Below, one piece after another: positions 28,415 to 37,198 of a stretch of 64,000 bases of DNA (positions are counted from its first letter, which is position 1; each line of letters starts with the position of its first letter). Location of the stretch: NCBI RefSeq assembly GCF_024699945.1, contig NZ_JAJOMY010000001.1:868001-932000 (forward strand). The letters run 5' to 3'. The translations under genes and the position numbers were made by a program. The notes beneath the pieces were generated by a model. It was not told where the DNA came from. It saw only the letters and a program-made list of their open reading frames with translations, and ran no database searches. This DNA is from Phenylobacterium sp. J426. GTDB lineage: Bacteria; Pseudomonadota; Alphaproteobacteria; Caulobacterales; Caulobacteraceae.

Positions 28415-30244
28415 TCACCAGCCGCAGCGCTCGCCCTTGTTCTGCTGCACCAGCCAGGTGTTCAGCGGCTTGAAGTAGTCGGCCACGGCCGAGGCGTCGG
28501 TGCGGGTCTCGCCGGTGAAGACCTTCAGGGTCTCGGGCCACGGCTGGGATTGGCCGAGCTCCATCATGGCGTTGAACTTCCGCCCCATCTCCTTCTGGTC
28601 ATAGACCGAGCACCGGTGCAGCGGGCCTTTCCAGCCGGCCTGCTTGCAGGCCGCGCGGTGGAACTGGAACTGGTAGATATGGGCCAGGAAGTAACGCGTG
28701 TACGGCGTATTGCCCGGCACGTGATACTTGGCGCCCGGATCGAAGGCGTCGGCCGGCCGCTCGGCGGGTGGCGTCAGTCCCTGGTACTGCAGGCGCAGCT
28801 TCCACCAGTCCGAATTGTACTCGTTCGGCGTGGTCTCGCCCGAGAACACCTGCCAGCGCCAGCGGTCGACCAGCAGGCCGAACGGCAGGAAGGCGATCTT
28901 GTCGAGCGCCATCTTCAGCAGGAACGGGATGTCCTCCTGCGTGCCGGGGACGGTCTCCAGGAGGCCGATCTGCTGGAGGTAGGTGGGCGTCGAGGCCGAG
29001 AGCGCCGCGAAGTCGCCGATGGCCTCGTGGAAGCCGTCGTTGGCGGCGCCGCGGAACAGCACCGGCTGGTTCTTGTAGGCGCGCTGATAATAGTTGTGGC
29101 CGAGCTCGTGGTGCACCGTGCGGAAGTCGTCCGCGTTCACCTTGGTGCACATCTTGATGCGGATATCGTCCTGGTCGTCGATATCCCAGGCCGACGCATG
29201 GCACACGACCTCGCGGTCACGCGGGCGGGTGATCAGCGAGCGCTCCCAGAAGGTCTCGGGCAGCGGCGCGAAGCCGAGCGACGAGTAGAACGCCTCGCCG
29301 GTCTTCACCATCTTCACCGGGTCGTAGCCCTTCTCGACCAGCAGCTTGTCGAGATCGTAGCTGGACGCGATGCCCTTGGGCTGGACCACGTCGTAGATGT
29401 TGCCCCACTGCTGGGCCCACATGTTGCCCAGGAGGTCGGCGCGGATCGGACCGGTGCGGGGCTGCACCGCGTCGCCGTACTTCTCGTTCAGGCGGGCGCG
29501 CACGTAGCAGTGCAGGTTCTTGTAGAACGGCTCCACCTGCTTCCAGACCCGGTCCGTCTCGGCGGCGAAGGCGTCGGGCTCCATGTCGTAGTTGGAGCGC
29601 CAGAGCGCGCCGGTGTCCTTGTATCCGAGGCTGACCGCCCCCTCGTTGGAGAGCCTGGCGAACTGCTGGTAGTCCGACTTCATCACCCGGGCGGTGTTGT
29701 GCCAGCCCTCCCAGACAGTCTTCAGCTCGGCCGGGTCGCGGCTCTTGGCCAGCACGTCCTCGGCGTCGTTCAGGGTGATCGGCTTGCCCTTGAAGTCGAA
29801 CTTGCCCGTCGAATAGGTGCTGTCCAGCTTGGTCAGCAGATTGGCCAGTTCGTCGGCCGCGCCCGGCCGGTCCGGCGCCGGCGAAACGATGTACAGCTTG
29901 AGCAGCTTCAGCTTGCGGGCGGTGACCGGATCGGTCTGCACCCCGTCGAAGCGGGCGGCCTCCTTGGCGAGGCGGGTGGCGAGCTCGTTCTGCTCGGCCG
30001 AGGCCTTGGCCTCGAGCCACTGGGTGTCGACCGTGATGAAGTTGGCGCGCACCCAGGCCGCGCGCGCGGCGAAGGCGTTGGCCTTCTCGAGTTGGGCTTC
30101 GGCGTTGTCGACGAAGGCCTTGGCGTCGGCGGCGGTGGGCCGACCGGCCGGCGCGGCCGCGGCCCGGGCCTGGCCCTGGGCGGCGGACGGCCCGACAGCC
30201 GCGAGAACGGCCACCGCGGCGGCGGCCATCAGCATGGATTTCAT
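28415..30244 (-). CDS. M2 family peptidase (angiotensin-converting-enzyme-like)
   Basis: A 609-aa exported zinc dipeptidyl carboxypeptidase homologue. Signal peptide 1-23 (ends GPSAAQGQA). The zinc motif HELGH is in TVHHELGHNYYQRAY and the third ligand Glu in NDGFHEAIGDFAAL, the gluzincin order. The C-terminal block KYHVPGNTPYTRYFLAHIYQ matches the ACE family's active-site lid region. Start ATG 30244 with AGGAA 6 bases upstream. Likely periplasmic peptide trimming. It is monocistronic. Confidence 0.93.
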   Translation of the reverse strand: MKSMLMAAAAVAVLAAVGPSAAQGQARAAAAPAGRPTAADAKAFVDNAEAQLEKANAFAARAAWVRANFITVDTQWLEAKASAEQNELATRLAKEAARFDGVQTDPVTARKLKLLKLYIVSPAPDRPGAADELANLLTKLDSTYSTGKFDFKGKPITLNDAEDVLAKSRDPAELKTVWEGWHNTARVMKSDYQQFARLSNEGAVSLGYKDTGALWRSNYDMEPDAFAAETDRVWKQVEPFYKNLHCYVRARLNEKYGDAVQPRTGPIRADLLGNMWAQQWGNIYDVVQPKGIASSYDLDKLLVEKGYDPVKMVKTGEAFYSSLGFAPLPETFWERSLITRPRDREVVCHASAWDIDDQDDIRIKMCTKVNADDFRTVHHELGHNYYQRAYKNQPVLFRGAANDGFHEAIGDFAALSASTPTYLQQIGLLETVPGTQEDIPFLLKMALDKIAFLPFGLLVDRWRWQVFSGETTPNEYNSDWWKLRLQYQGLTPPAERPADAFDPGAKYHVPGNTPYTRYFLAHIYQFQFHRAACKQAGWKGPLHRCSVYDQKEMGRKFNAMMELGQSQPWPETLKVFTGETRTDASAVADYFKPLNTWLVQQNKGERCGW

Positions 30245-30321
30245 TGACGGTTCCTGAGCGTTTTCATCGGCCTTGCGGCCGTTGCGGGCGACATGAGGCC
30301 GCCCGGCTCGCCCCGTCAAGC

Positions 30322-30969
30322 TCAGCCGCCGGGCTGGCCCGGGATGTTGCGGAAGCGGTCCAGGCCGGCGGCGTCCTCGATGCTGGAGACGGTCGTGTTC
30401 AGATCCCGGACCAGACCATCCGCGATGGAATAGACCCAGCCGTGCACGTTCAGCTCCTGGCCGCGGGCCCAGGCGTCCTGGACGAAGACGTCGGAGGCGA
30501 CGTTGCGCACCTGGCGGATGACGTTTAGCTCGACGAGCCGGTCCCAGCGGGCGCGGTCGTCGGGGATCGCCTCCAGCTCGTGCTGGTGGTCGTGGTGGAC
30601 TTCCCGGATGGGATGCAGCCAGTGGTCGATGAGGCCGCGGCGCTTGCCGTCGACGGCCGCGGCGACGCCGCCGCAGCCGTAGTGGCCGACGACCAGGATG
30701 TGCTTCACCTTCAGCACATCGACCGAGAACTGCAGGACGCTGAGGTAGTTGGCGTCCTGCGGCGGGGCCAGGTTGGCGACGTTGCGGTGGACGAACAGTT
30801 CGCCGGGATCGAGGTCGACGATCTCGTTGGCCGGCACGCGGCTGTCCGAGCAGCCGATCCAAAGGTACTCCGGCGCCTGCTGGTTCTCGAGCCGCTTGAA
30901 GAAGCCGGGGTCGGCCGAAATCTTGCGGTCCGCCCAGCGGCGGTTGTTGGCTTTCAGATCTTCGAGCAT
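30322..30969 (-). CDS. can: Beta-class carbonic anhydrase
   Basis: Interconverts CO2 and bicarbonate in the cytoplasm. Product 215 aa beginning MLEDLKANNRRWADRK. Zinc ligands are visible as CSDSR (Cys41, with Asp-Arg dyad) and HYGCGG. The ELFVHRNVANL segment is typical of the E. coli Can type. Its ATG overlaps the maiA stop (TGATG), so it is the third gene of a FAH-maiA-can operon. That pairing is unusual; it may supply bicarbonate independently of the catabolic genes. Confidence 0.94.
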   Translation of the reverse strand: MLEDLKANNRRWADRKISADPGFFKRLENQQAPEYLWIGCSDSRVPANEIVDLDPGELFVHRNVANLAPPQDANYLSVLQFSVDVLKVKHILVVGHYGCGGVAAAVDGKRRGLIDHWLHPIREVHHDHQHELEAIPDDRARWDRLVELNVIRQVRNVASDVFVQDAWARGQELNVHGWVYSIADGLVRDLNTTVSSIEDAAGLDRFRNIPGQPGG

Positions 30970-31613
30970 CAGGCTTTGACCGCATCTGGCTGGTTGTCGG
31001 GATGGGCGGCGGCGAAGGCCGGGTGGCGCGCGGCCGCGTCGGCCACGGCCCGGATCGCCGGATAGGGCGCTAGGTCCACCGCATAGCGCTCGGCCGAATA
31101 GACCTGCGGAATGAGCAAGCAGTCGGCAAGCGTCGGCGCGTCCCCGAAGGCGAAGCCGCGGCCGTGGACGGCGACCATGGGCTCCAGGGCGCGGAACCCG
31201 TCGTTGATCCAGCGCTGCGTCCACACGTTGCGGCCGGCGTCGTCGACGCCCAATGCCGTGAGCTGCTTCTGGATCCGCAGGTTGTTCAGCGGGTGGATAT
31301 CGCAGGCGACGATGGCGGCCATGGCGCGCACCGTGGCGCGATCGAAGGGGTTCTTGGGCAGCAGCGCGGGCTCGGGATGCACCTCTTCCAGCCATTCGAG
31401 GATGGCGAGGCTCTGGGTGAGCACATGACCGTCGCCGGTCCGCAGCGCCGGGATCAGCTCCTGGCGATTGAGGCCCGCGTAAGCCTCGTCGTTCTGCTCG
31501 GCCTTGAGGAGGTTCACCGGGGCGTAGTCGTAGGGCAGGCCCTTGAGGTTCAGGCCGATGCGAACCCGATAGGGCGCGGTTGCGCGCCAGTAGCTGTGCA
31601 GGGTGAGCGCCAT
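30969..31613 (-). CDS. maiA: Maleylacetoacetate (maleylpyruvate) isomerase
   Basis: A 214-aa zeta-class glutathione transferase that isomerises a cis double bond to trans using glutathione. N-terminal thioredoxin fold (LHSYWRATAPYRVRIGLNLKG) carries the zeta SSxSYR-like motif in the form SYWRATAPYR, where Ser is the GSH-activating residue; the LTQSLAILEWLEE glutathione site and the helical C-terminal domain follow. It is translationally coupled on both sides (TGATG). With the downstream-acting FAH hydrolase it fits tyrosine/homogentisate or gentisate ring cleavage. Confidence 0.92.
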   Translation of the reverse strand: MALTLHSYWRATAPYRVRIGLNLKGLPYDYAPVNLLKAEQNDEAYAGLNRQELIPALRTGDGHVLTQSLAILEWLEEVHPEPALLPKNPFDRATVRAMAAIVACDIHPLNNLRIQKQLTALGVDDAGRNVWTQRWINDGFRALEPMVAVHGRGFAFGDAPTLADCLLIPQVYSAERYAVDLAPYPAIRAVADAAARHPAFAAAHPDNQPDAVKA

Positions 31614-32293
31614 CAGGCGACCTCGAACGTGAGCTGGCCGACGCCCTCGATCTCGCCCTCGACCCGGTCACCGGGGACCAGCGGGCCGACGCCCTCCGGC
31701 GTTCCGGTGAAGATCAGGTCGCCGGGCGCGAGCTTCCAGAGCTTGGAGGCCTCGGACACGATCTCGGGGATGTTCCAGATCATGTCGGCGAGGGTGGCGT
31801 TCTGGCGACTCTGGCCGTTGACGCTGAGACGGATGCGGCCGGCGGGCGGGGCTGCGGCCCAGCGGCGGATGGCGGAGATCGGCGCGCTGTCGTCGAAGCC
31901 CTTGGCGCTGTCCCAGGGCTTGCCGGCTCCCTTGGCGGCCGCCTGGAGATCGCGGCGTGTGAGGTCCACGCCCACGGCGTAGCCGAAGACCAGGTCGAGC
32001 GCAGCGTCGACCGGGACATCCGCCCCCGCCTTGCCGATCGCCACCACCAGTTCGATCTCGTGATGCAGGTTCTGCGTCCGGGACGGATAGGCCGGGTCGC
32101 GGCCGGGCGGGACCACGGCGTCGGCCGGCTTGGTGAAGAAGAACGGCGGCGCGCGGTCGTCGCCGCCCATCTCGGCTCGGTGGGCCGCGTAGTTCTGGCC
32201 CACGCAGAGGATGCGCCGGACCGGAAAGGCCGCCGCCTCTCCTTCGACCGGAACCGTGGGAACGGGGGCGGGTGCGATCGCGAACTCGGCCAT
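31613..32293 (-). CDS. Fumarylacetoacetate hydrolase family protein
   Basis: A 226-aa FAH-fold hydrolase, too short for eukaryotic-type FAH and of the size of fumarylpyruvate hydrolases. Metal ligands are in HHEIELVVAIGK (Glu pair), the Asp follows in GYAVGVDLTRRDLQ, and the C-terminal TGTPEGVGPLVPGDRVEG is the family signature. The first gene of the operon with maiA and can. The pair FAH-MaiA most likely hydrolyses fumarylpyruvate or fumarylacetoacetate; no ring-cleaving dioxygenase is in the window to choose between them. Confidence 0.9.
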   Translation of the reverse strand: MAEFAIAPAPVPTVPVEGEAAAFPVRRILCVGQNYAAHRAEMGGDDRAPPFFFTKPADAVVPPGRDPAYPSRTQNLHHEIELVVAIGKAGADVPVDAALDLVFGYAVGVDLTRRDLQAAAKGAGKPWDSAKGFDDSAPISAIRRWAAAPPAGRIRLSVNGQSRQNATLADMIWNIPEIVSEASKLWKLAPGDLIFTGTPEGVGPLVPGDRVEGEIEGVGQLTFEVA

Positions 32294-32554
32294 GGTCGCG
32301 CATCTACGCCGGGCCGGCGGCGAAGTGAACCCCACGCAAGGGAAGGCTCGCGTCGGAGCCGACGCACAAGGATGACGGTCCGCGACCTCTGCCGCGGACC
32401 GCATTCGGAGGGAGGGGTCGCATGCTTCCGGGCGATGTCCCGTGGCCGCCGGTCCGGCCCCCGCGACGAGCCGCGGGCCTCCTGAGCCCCCGATTTAAGG
32501 CATAGCTGCACCTTAGCCGAGGCGACGCCTTGTCCCAGGACAGGCTGCCGCGCG
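32294..32554. other. Intergenic region with hairpins
   Basis: This 261-base gap shows no supported gene. It contains the hairpin CGGTCCGCG (32376-32384) / CGCGGACCG (32393-32401) and a smaller one at about 32457-32475 (CCCGCG..CGCGGG). These may end the kinase transcript or regulate the FAH operon. Confidence 0.5.
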
Positions 32555-33971
32555 TCAGGACGCCGCGAGCAGTTCGGCGACGGCGGCGGCGACCTGGGTG
32601 ACGTCGTAGGGCTTGCGGATCACCGGCGCATCGAAGCCGCCGGGCGCGCCGCCCGCCTCGCCGTAGCCGGTGGCGAAGACGAAGGGGACCTTCCGCTGGG
32701 CCAGCACCTCGGCCACGGGCATGACCGAGCGGCCATTCAGGTTGGCGTCGAGCACCGCGGCGTCGATCGGGCGGTCCAGCAGGGCCATCGCCTCCTCGAG
32801 CTCGTAGGCGGGTCCCACCACCTCGGCGCCGGCCTCCGAGAGGCCGGTCTCCAACTCCAGCGCCAGCAGCACGGCGTCTTCGACGATCAGCACGCGCGAG
32901 CCCTTGAGGCTGGCGGGGCCGGTGGAGGTGACGACGGTCTCGGCGATCCGCTGGCTCGGCCCTTCCGGCACCGTCTCGGGCCGCGGGGCCACGGCCTGGC
33001 GGCCGGCTCGGAGCCGGGCCCGAACGCCGGCGGGCGGGTATTCCACCAGGGCGTCGCCGTTGAGCTCGCGGCCGGTGACCTGCTCCAGAAGGGTCGAGCC
33101 GAAGCCGCGGCGAAGCGGGCGCCGTGACGTGGGGCCCGCCGCTTTCCGTCCAGGTGAGCTCGAAGCCGCCGTCGGGCGTGCCGGACCAGCGCACATCGAC
33201 CTGGCCGGCCTCGGTGGACAGCGCGCCGAACTTCACGGCGTTGGCGGCAAGTTCGTGCAGGGCCAGCGACAGGGCGTTGGCCGCGCGCGGCGTCAGGAAC
33301 AGCTCCGGCCCGGCCGAGCGGGTCTGGCCGGGGGCCAGGGCCTTGAGCTCGGCGGCCACCAGGTGCTCGGCGGCCGCGCCGCGCCAGCGCGCAGCGGTGA
33401 GCAATTCGTTGGCCGAAGCCATGGCCTTCAGGCGACCGCCGAAATTGGAGAGGAAGGCCTGCAGAGAGGTCGTGCGTTTGGCGGTCTGGACGGCGAGCGC
33501 CTGGACCGTGGCGAGCACGTTCTTCACGCGGTGGTCCAGCTCGGCCATCAGTTCCTGGCGCTGGTCGTCCTCGAGGCGCCTGGCGGTGACATCCTGGACG
33601 ATGCCGGTGACGCTGACCGCCCTGTCGCTGCTGTCGCGCTCGATGACGCCGGCGACGCGAAGGCACAGGGTGCGGCCGTCGTCGGGGCGGATGTGCCGGA
33701 ACTCGGCGTCGAAGGCGTCTGACTCGGCGAGGTCCCGCGTCCGCTGGGCGATCATGCCATCGACGTCGTCGGGATGGATGTGCCCGTGGAGGGCGCGTCC
33801 GCCCTCCGCCGCAATCTCGCCGACCGGCAGGCCGGTGATCGCGGACATGCGCTCGCTGACCACGAAGACGTCGCGGTCGAGGTCCCATTCGAACTCGCCA
33901 AGGCCCGCCGCCTTCAGCGCCAGGTCGAGGCGTCGCCGGTCTGGACTGCGGCCAATTTCGCGGCGCGTCAT
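32555..33971 (-). CDS. PAS-HWE histidine kinase with C-terminal receiver domain, frameshifted
   Basis: A soluble hybrid sensor kinase of 471 aa after repair. A PAS domain spans about 15-140, a HWE/HisKA_2 kinase core about 145-330 with the phospho-acceptor in LDHRVKNVLATVQALAVQ, and a receiver domain about 350-470 with the Asp in AVLDANLNG. The frame breaks at GGG 33117-33119; with one base fewer TAPLRRGFGSTLLEQV is restored. HWE kinases feed PhyR or single receivers in alphaproteobacteria, and this gene lies 5 kb from phyR, so a link to the stress pathway is possible but inferred. No EcfG-type promoter precedes it. Confidence 0.85.
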
Positions 33972-34121
33972 GGTCGAACCATAGGCAAACCCAAAGGGCG
34001 ACGCGAACGGTTTTGGCGCAACGTCGGTCGCCTTCCGACGGTCTGCCTGGCGAGCGGTCTTTGCGGCGTCACGTCGGCAGCCTACATTGCCGGCTCACAG
34101 CAAAGCTTCCTGGAGGCTGCC

Positions 34122-34424
34122 ATGCCCAAGGCCGACGAGCTCACCCCCGAAGAAACCGTCGCCAACGACGTGACTCGCATGTCCGCCGAGGCCCAACGGG
34201 TCCTGGCCGACGCCGCCAAGCAGATCGAGGCCGCGGTCCAGCAGGGGCTGGAGCAGCTCCGCGCCCAGAGCCGCGTCGCCGCCGACGCCGCCAGCCAGCA
34301 GCTGGAGGAAGCCGGCGAGTACGTGAGCGAGCAGGTGCGCAGCCGTCCGCTGGCCGCCACCGGCCTGGCCCTGGGCGTCGGTGTCGTCATCGGCCTCCTG
34401 CTCGCCCAGCAGAGCCGCCGTTGA
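34122..34424 (+). CDS. ElaB/YqjD/DUF883-family membrane-anchored protein
   Basis: A 100-aa protein: an amphipathic, Ala/Gln-rich helix (about 15-75) and a C-terminal membrane anchor with the glycine motif ALGVGVVIGLLLAQQSRR, the hallmark of the DUF883 family. E. coli YqjD and ElaB tether ribosomes to the membrane in stationary phase; that role is inferred here. Start ATG 34122 has GGAGG 5 bases upstream. The stop overlaps the next gene's start (TTGA). First gene of a small envelope-stress group. Confidence 0.85.
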   Translation: MPKADELTPEETVANDVTRMSAEAQRVLADAAKQIEAAVQQGLEQLRAQSRVAADAASQQLEEAGEYVSEQVRSRPLAATGLALGVGVVIGLLLAQQSRR

Positions 34425-34825
34425 TCGTCCGGCGCCTGCTGAGCCTCGCCGCGGCGATCGCCGCCGTCACGGCGGCGGTTGTCGTGTGCGTGGCGGCCGC
34501 CGCCTTCGCGCTCTACGCCGTCGGACGCATCTGGCTGACGCCAGCCGGCGCAGCCGCGGTCGTCGCCATCGCCTTCGCCCTGGTGGCCGCGGGCGTCGCG
34601 GCCCTCGCAGTGCCCAAGGCGCCTGAACTGCCGGACCCCCCCGAGCAGGCGCCGCTCGTCGACCAGCTGATCGCCATGGCCAAGGCGCGGCCGCTGGTGG
34701 CCCTGGGCGCCGCCGCCGCGGCGGTGACGGTGCTCGTCCGCAATCCGGCGGTGATCAGCGCCATCGTCGGCGCGTTCCTGGCCGGCGGCGCGGGCGCGCC
34801 CCAGACCCGGACCGACCCCAAGTAG
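34421..34825 (+). CDS. Small integral membrane protein (holin-superfamily-like)
   Basis: A 134-aa protein starting at TTG 34421, overlapping the previous stop as TTGA. Two strong membrane helices occupy about residues 8-32 and 38-62, a Pro/Glu-rich segment follows (PKAPELPDPPEQAPL), and a weaker hydrophobic stretch is at about 85-125. The arrangement DUF883 gene, then a phage-holin-like membrane protein, is common in proteobacterial stress loci (YqjD-YqjE type), so YqjE-like is the best guess. No catalytic residues seen. Confidence 0.7.
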   Translation: MIVRRLLSLAAAIAAVTAAVVVCVAAAAFALYAVGRIWLTPAGAAAVVAIAFALVAAGVAALAVPKAPELPDPPEQAPLVDQLIAMAKARPLVALGAAAAAVTVLVRNPAVISAIVGAFLAGGAGAPQTRTDPK

Positions 34826-34827
34826 GC

Positions 34828-34853
34828 GGAACGGCGCCGCTTGCCCGGACGTT
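34828..34853 (+). promoter_or_regulatory. EcfG-type stress promoter upstream of DUF1328 gene
   Basis: GGAAC at 34828-34832 and CGTT at 34850-34853, spacing 17. This matches the alphaproteobacterial EcfG consensus (GGAAC-N16/17-CGTT) exactly. The downstream ATG is at 34898. Confidence 0.8.
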
Positions 34854-34897
34854 GCCATGCTGCAGGCCAAGCTTCGCCTGTGCACGGAGACATTCCC

Positions 34898-35080
34898 ATG
34901 CTCGGTTGGGCCCTGACCTTCCTGGTGGTCGCGCTCATCGCCGGCGTACTCGGCTTCACCACCGTGGCCGGCGCGGCGATCGAGATCGCCAAGGTCCTCT
35001 TCGTCGTCTTCCTGGTGCTGTTCCTGGTGTCCCTGGTGCTGCACCTCTTCCGCGGCCGCGGCGCCGGCCCGCTGCCGTAG
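34898..35080 (+). CDS. DUF1328 small membrane protein
   Basis: A 60-aa protein made of two membrane helices, [20 protein letters not shown] and a Val/Leu-rich second helix, joined by [12 protein letters not shown]. The DUF1328 family (E. coli YtjA) has this exact pattern; its function is unknown and many members are stress-induced. ATG 34898 has GGAGA 8 bases upstream. An exact EcfG-type promoter lies 45 bases before it. Confidence 0.9.
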   Translation: MLGWALTFLVVALIAGVLGFTTVAGAAIEIAKVLFVVFLVLFLVSLVLHLFRGRGAGPLP

Positions 35081-35094
35081 GCGCTGCACCGGCC

Positions 35095-35883
35095 CTACCG
35101 CGCGCGTCGGTCGAGAGACCAGGTGCGGTAGGGCTCGTAGCGCGAGCCGGTCCAGGCCAGGGCCTTCACCCGGAAGCACGCGTCCTCCACCTCCACCACG
35201 TTGAAGCTCGGCGGCACGCCGCGTTCGCGCACCGACAGCGTGCCCGCCCCCACCGCATAGGTGCGTCCGTCGCCGTACGGATAAGGCCAGGTGAAGGGCG
35301 CGTGGATATGCCCCGACAGCACCAGGTCGACTTTAGCGTCCGCGAAGACCGCCGCCGCAGCCTCGCCGCCCCACACCTTGGCGGTCATCGGCCCGCCGAT
35401 CATCTCGATCAGCGGATGGTGCACCACGACGATCCGCGCGCAGGCGGGATCCTGATCGCCGAACCAGGCCGCGGCGGCCTGGGCCTGGCGGGCCGCGATC
35501 TGGCCCTTGGACCAGTTCAGACGCGGCTGGACGCCCCGGGCGGTATTGACGCCGCGCACCGCGAAACCCCCGCCTGACCAGGTCTGGGCGGGAGCCGGGC
35601 CGATGAGGCGCTCGAAGCGGCGGAAGGGCGTGAAGATCCGCTCGGCCCAGGCCAGATAGGGCGCGTCGTGGTTGCCGGGCGTGACGAGAAGGCGCTCGGG
35701 CAGGCCGTCCAGCCAGGCCCTGGCCTTCTCGAACTCCCATACCTCGCCGTAGCGGGTGAGGTCGCCCGAGACGATCACCAGGTCGAAGGCCTCACGCGTG
35801 ATGCATTCGGCCGCGGCGGCCACCGCCGCCTCGTTCTCGCCGCCGAAGTGGATGTCCGACAGATGCGCGATGCGGATCGTCAT
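35095..35883 (-). CDS. Calcineurin-like metallophosphoesterase
   Basis: A 262-aa cytoplasmic dimetal phosphoesterase. All metal-binding motifs are present: LSDIHFGG, SGDLTRYGE, PGNHDAPY, VVHHPLIE and LSGHIHAPF. The size and motif spacing resemble CpdA/Icc-type phosphodiesterases, but substrate cannot be assigned. ATG 35883 overlaps the stop of the lipid-kinase gene (TGATG). Last gene of an operon that begins with a small membrane protein and has an EcfG-type promoter. Confidence 0.9.
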   Translation of the reverse strand: MTIRIAHLSDIHFGGENEAAVAAAAECITREAFDLVIVSGDLTRYGEVWEFEKARAWLDGLPERLLVTPGNHDAPYLAWAERIFTPFRRFERLIGPAPAQTWSGGGFAVRGVNTARGVQPRLNWSKGQIAARQAQAAAAWFGDQDPACARIVVVHHPLIEMIGGPMTAKVWGGEAAAAVFADAKVDLVLSGHIHAPFTWPYPYGDGRTYAVGAGTLSVRERGVPPSFNVVEVEDACFRVKALAWTGSRYEPYRTWSLDRRAR

Positions 35884-36749
35884 CAAACGTCCTTCGGGAT
35901 CGTCAGCACCCGGGCCACCGTGGGGGTGTAACGGACCTCGGTCGAGGCCTTGAGCCGCACCGACTCACCGTCGAGCACGGCCGGGATGCCCTGCGACGAC
36001 CATATGCGGGCCAGTCGGCAGCGGCGGCTGGCCACCGCGGGATCGTCGCGCCAGTCGCGGACCAGGGTGTTGACGCCGAGCCGCACGACGTCGGCGACGC
36101 CGCTCACATCGAGGGCGGCGGCCTCCAGCACCTGCTCCTCGTCGGCGAGGGCGCGGGAGGTGGTGGGGCACATGAAGATCAGCGCCTCGGCCTTCTCCCG
36201 CGGGCCGGCGTCGAGGGCGTAGCGGAGCCGGCCGGTGAACGCCTGGCGAAGCGCCCGCCGCGCGCGGGTCCAGGCGAGGCGCCGACGGCCGAAACGGGCG
36301 GCTTCCCGGGCCGGAGCCCAGAGCGCCGGGGAGCCCAGGATGGCGGCGACCATGAACCGGTGCCCCTCCACCTCGCCGCCGCCGATCGGCCGCTCCTCAC
36401 CCTGCGCCAGGGCGATGGAGAGCGCGTCCTGCCATGGCCGCACGCCGTAGATCGCGTGTGGCAGCATGTTCATCGTGCCGCCCGGCAGGGGCGCGATCAT
36501 CGGCCCGTCGGGACCGCAGAGCTCGGCCGCCGCGCGTGCGGTGCCGTCGCCGGCGAGCACGACCAGCAGGTCGGGACCCGCGTCGACAGCCCGCCGCAGG
36601 CAATCGGTCAGCTCGTGCGTCTCCGGGGCGCAGACGTTCGCCGCCACGCCGTGATCGGCGAAGATCTTGGCGAGTTGTTCGGGCGCGTCGTCGTCGACGC
36701 TGCCCGAGGCCACGTTGGCGATGACCTCGACCTTCTGGATCGGCCTCAC
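35883..36749 (-). CDS. Diacylglycerol/sphingosine kinase-family lipid kinase
   Basis: A 288-aa protein of the DAGK catalytic family (YegS/LCB5-like). The ATP site is seen in LVVLAGDGTARAAAELCG and PLPGGTMNMLPHAIYG, the family's GDGT and PGGT motifs. Starts at GTG 36749. Caulobacterales make sphingolipids as well as phosphatidate, so either lipid could be the substrate; sequence alone does not decide. It is the middle gene of a putative stress-induced operon and is coupled to the phosphoesterase. Confidence 0.85.
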   Translation of the reverse strand: MRPIQKVEVIANVASGSVDDDAPEQLAKIFADHGVAANVCAPETHELTDCLRRAVDAGPDLLVVLAGDGTARAAAELCGPDGPMIAPLPGGTMNMLPHAIYGVRPWQDALSIALAQGEERPIGGGEVEGHRFMVAAILGSPALWAPAREAARFGRRRLAWTRARRALRQAFTGRLRYALDAGPREKAEALIFMCPTTSRALADEEQVLEAAALDVSGVADVVRLGVNTLVRDWRDDPAVASRRCRLARIWSSQGIPAVLDGESVRLKASTEVRYTPTVARVLTIPKDV

Positions 36750-36780
36750 CGCCCCCTCCGCCGCGTAATGGATGTCAGGC

Positions 36781-37123
36781 TCAGCGACCCGGCTGGGTGG
36801 CGTCGTTGCCGTCGGTGGCCGAGTTGATGGCCCGCCCGGCGTTGCCCGCCGCGTCGCGGACGACGGGCTCGGCCCTGTCGGCGGCCACCGACAGGTTCTG
36901 GTCGACGACCTGGCCGGCGCCCGCCGAACGAGCCATTGATGGCCGCCAGCGCCAGCAGGATCACGCCGATCGCCGCGGCGATGAACATGAAGGTCATCAG
37001 GACGGGGTGGCGCTTGCGTGCGGCGCGCGCATCGCGGCGGCCGCGCTCATAGGCCTCGCGCAGGTCGGCGCGGTCATCGGCGTCCCGGCGGACGCGGTCT
37101 TCTTCGTAGGGGCGTGCAACCAC
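36781..37123 (-). CDS. Small single-pass membrane protein, frameshifted
   Basis: About 113 aa after repair. GTG 37123 has GAGGAGGG upstream. A charged N-terminal segment (RPYEEDRVRRDADDRADLRE, about 3-35) is followed by one membrane helix (VLMTFMFIAAAIGVILLALA) and a polar tail rich in Asp/Asn/Ala (QNLSVAADRAEPVVRDAAG). The frame shifts near 36920-36926. I recognise no family. First gene of the unit with the lipid kinase and phosphoesterase, with an exact EcfG-type promoter 48 bases upstream. Confidence 0.7.
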
Positions 37124-37170
37124 GGTTCGAGCCCTCCTCAGGCGATACCCTTCAGGCGATCCGGCGATGC

Positions 37171-37195
37171 AACGGCAAGCCTTGACCTTTGTTCC
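37171..37195 (-). promoter_or_regulatory. EcfG-type promoter, minus strand (membrane protein-lipid kinase-phosphoesterase operon)
   Basis: On the minus strand GGAAC (37195-37191) and CGTT (37174-37171) are spaced by 16 bases. It is back to back with the plus-strand promoter at 37199-37223; the two -35 boxes are 3 bases apart and form the palindrome GTTCC-GGC-GGAAC. Confidence 0.8.
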
Positions 37196-37198
37196 GGC

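Noticed and set aside
27365..30247. A 960-codon open frame on the plus strand running over the oxygenase and opposite the M2 peptidase
   Set aside because: It spans two genes in wrong frames and the terminator between them; no domain seen.
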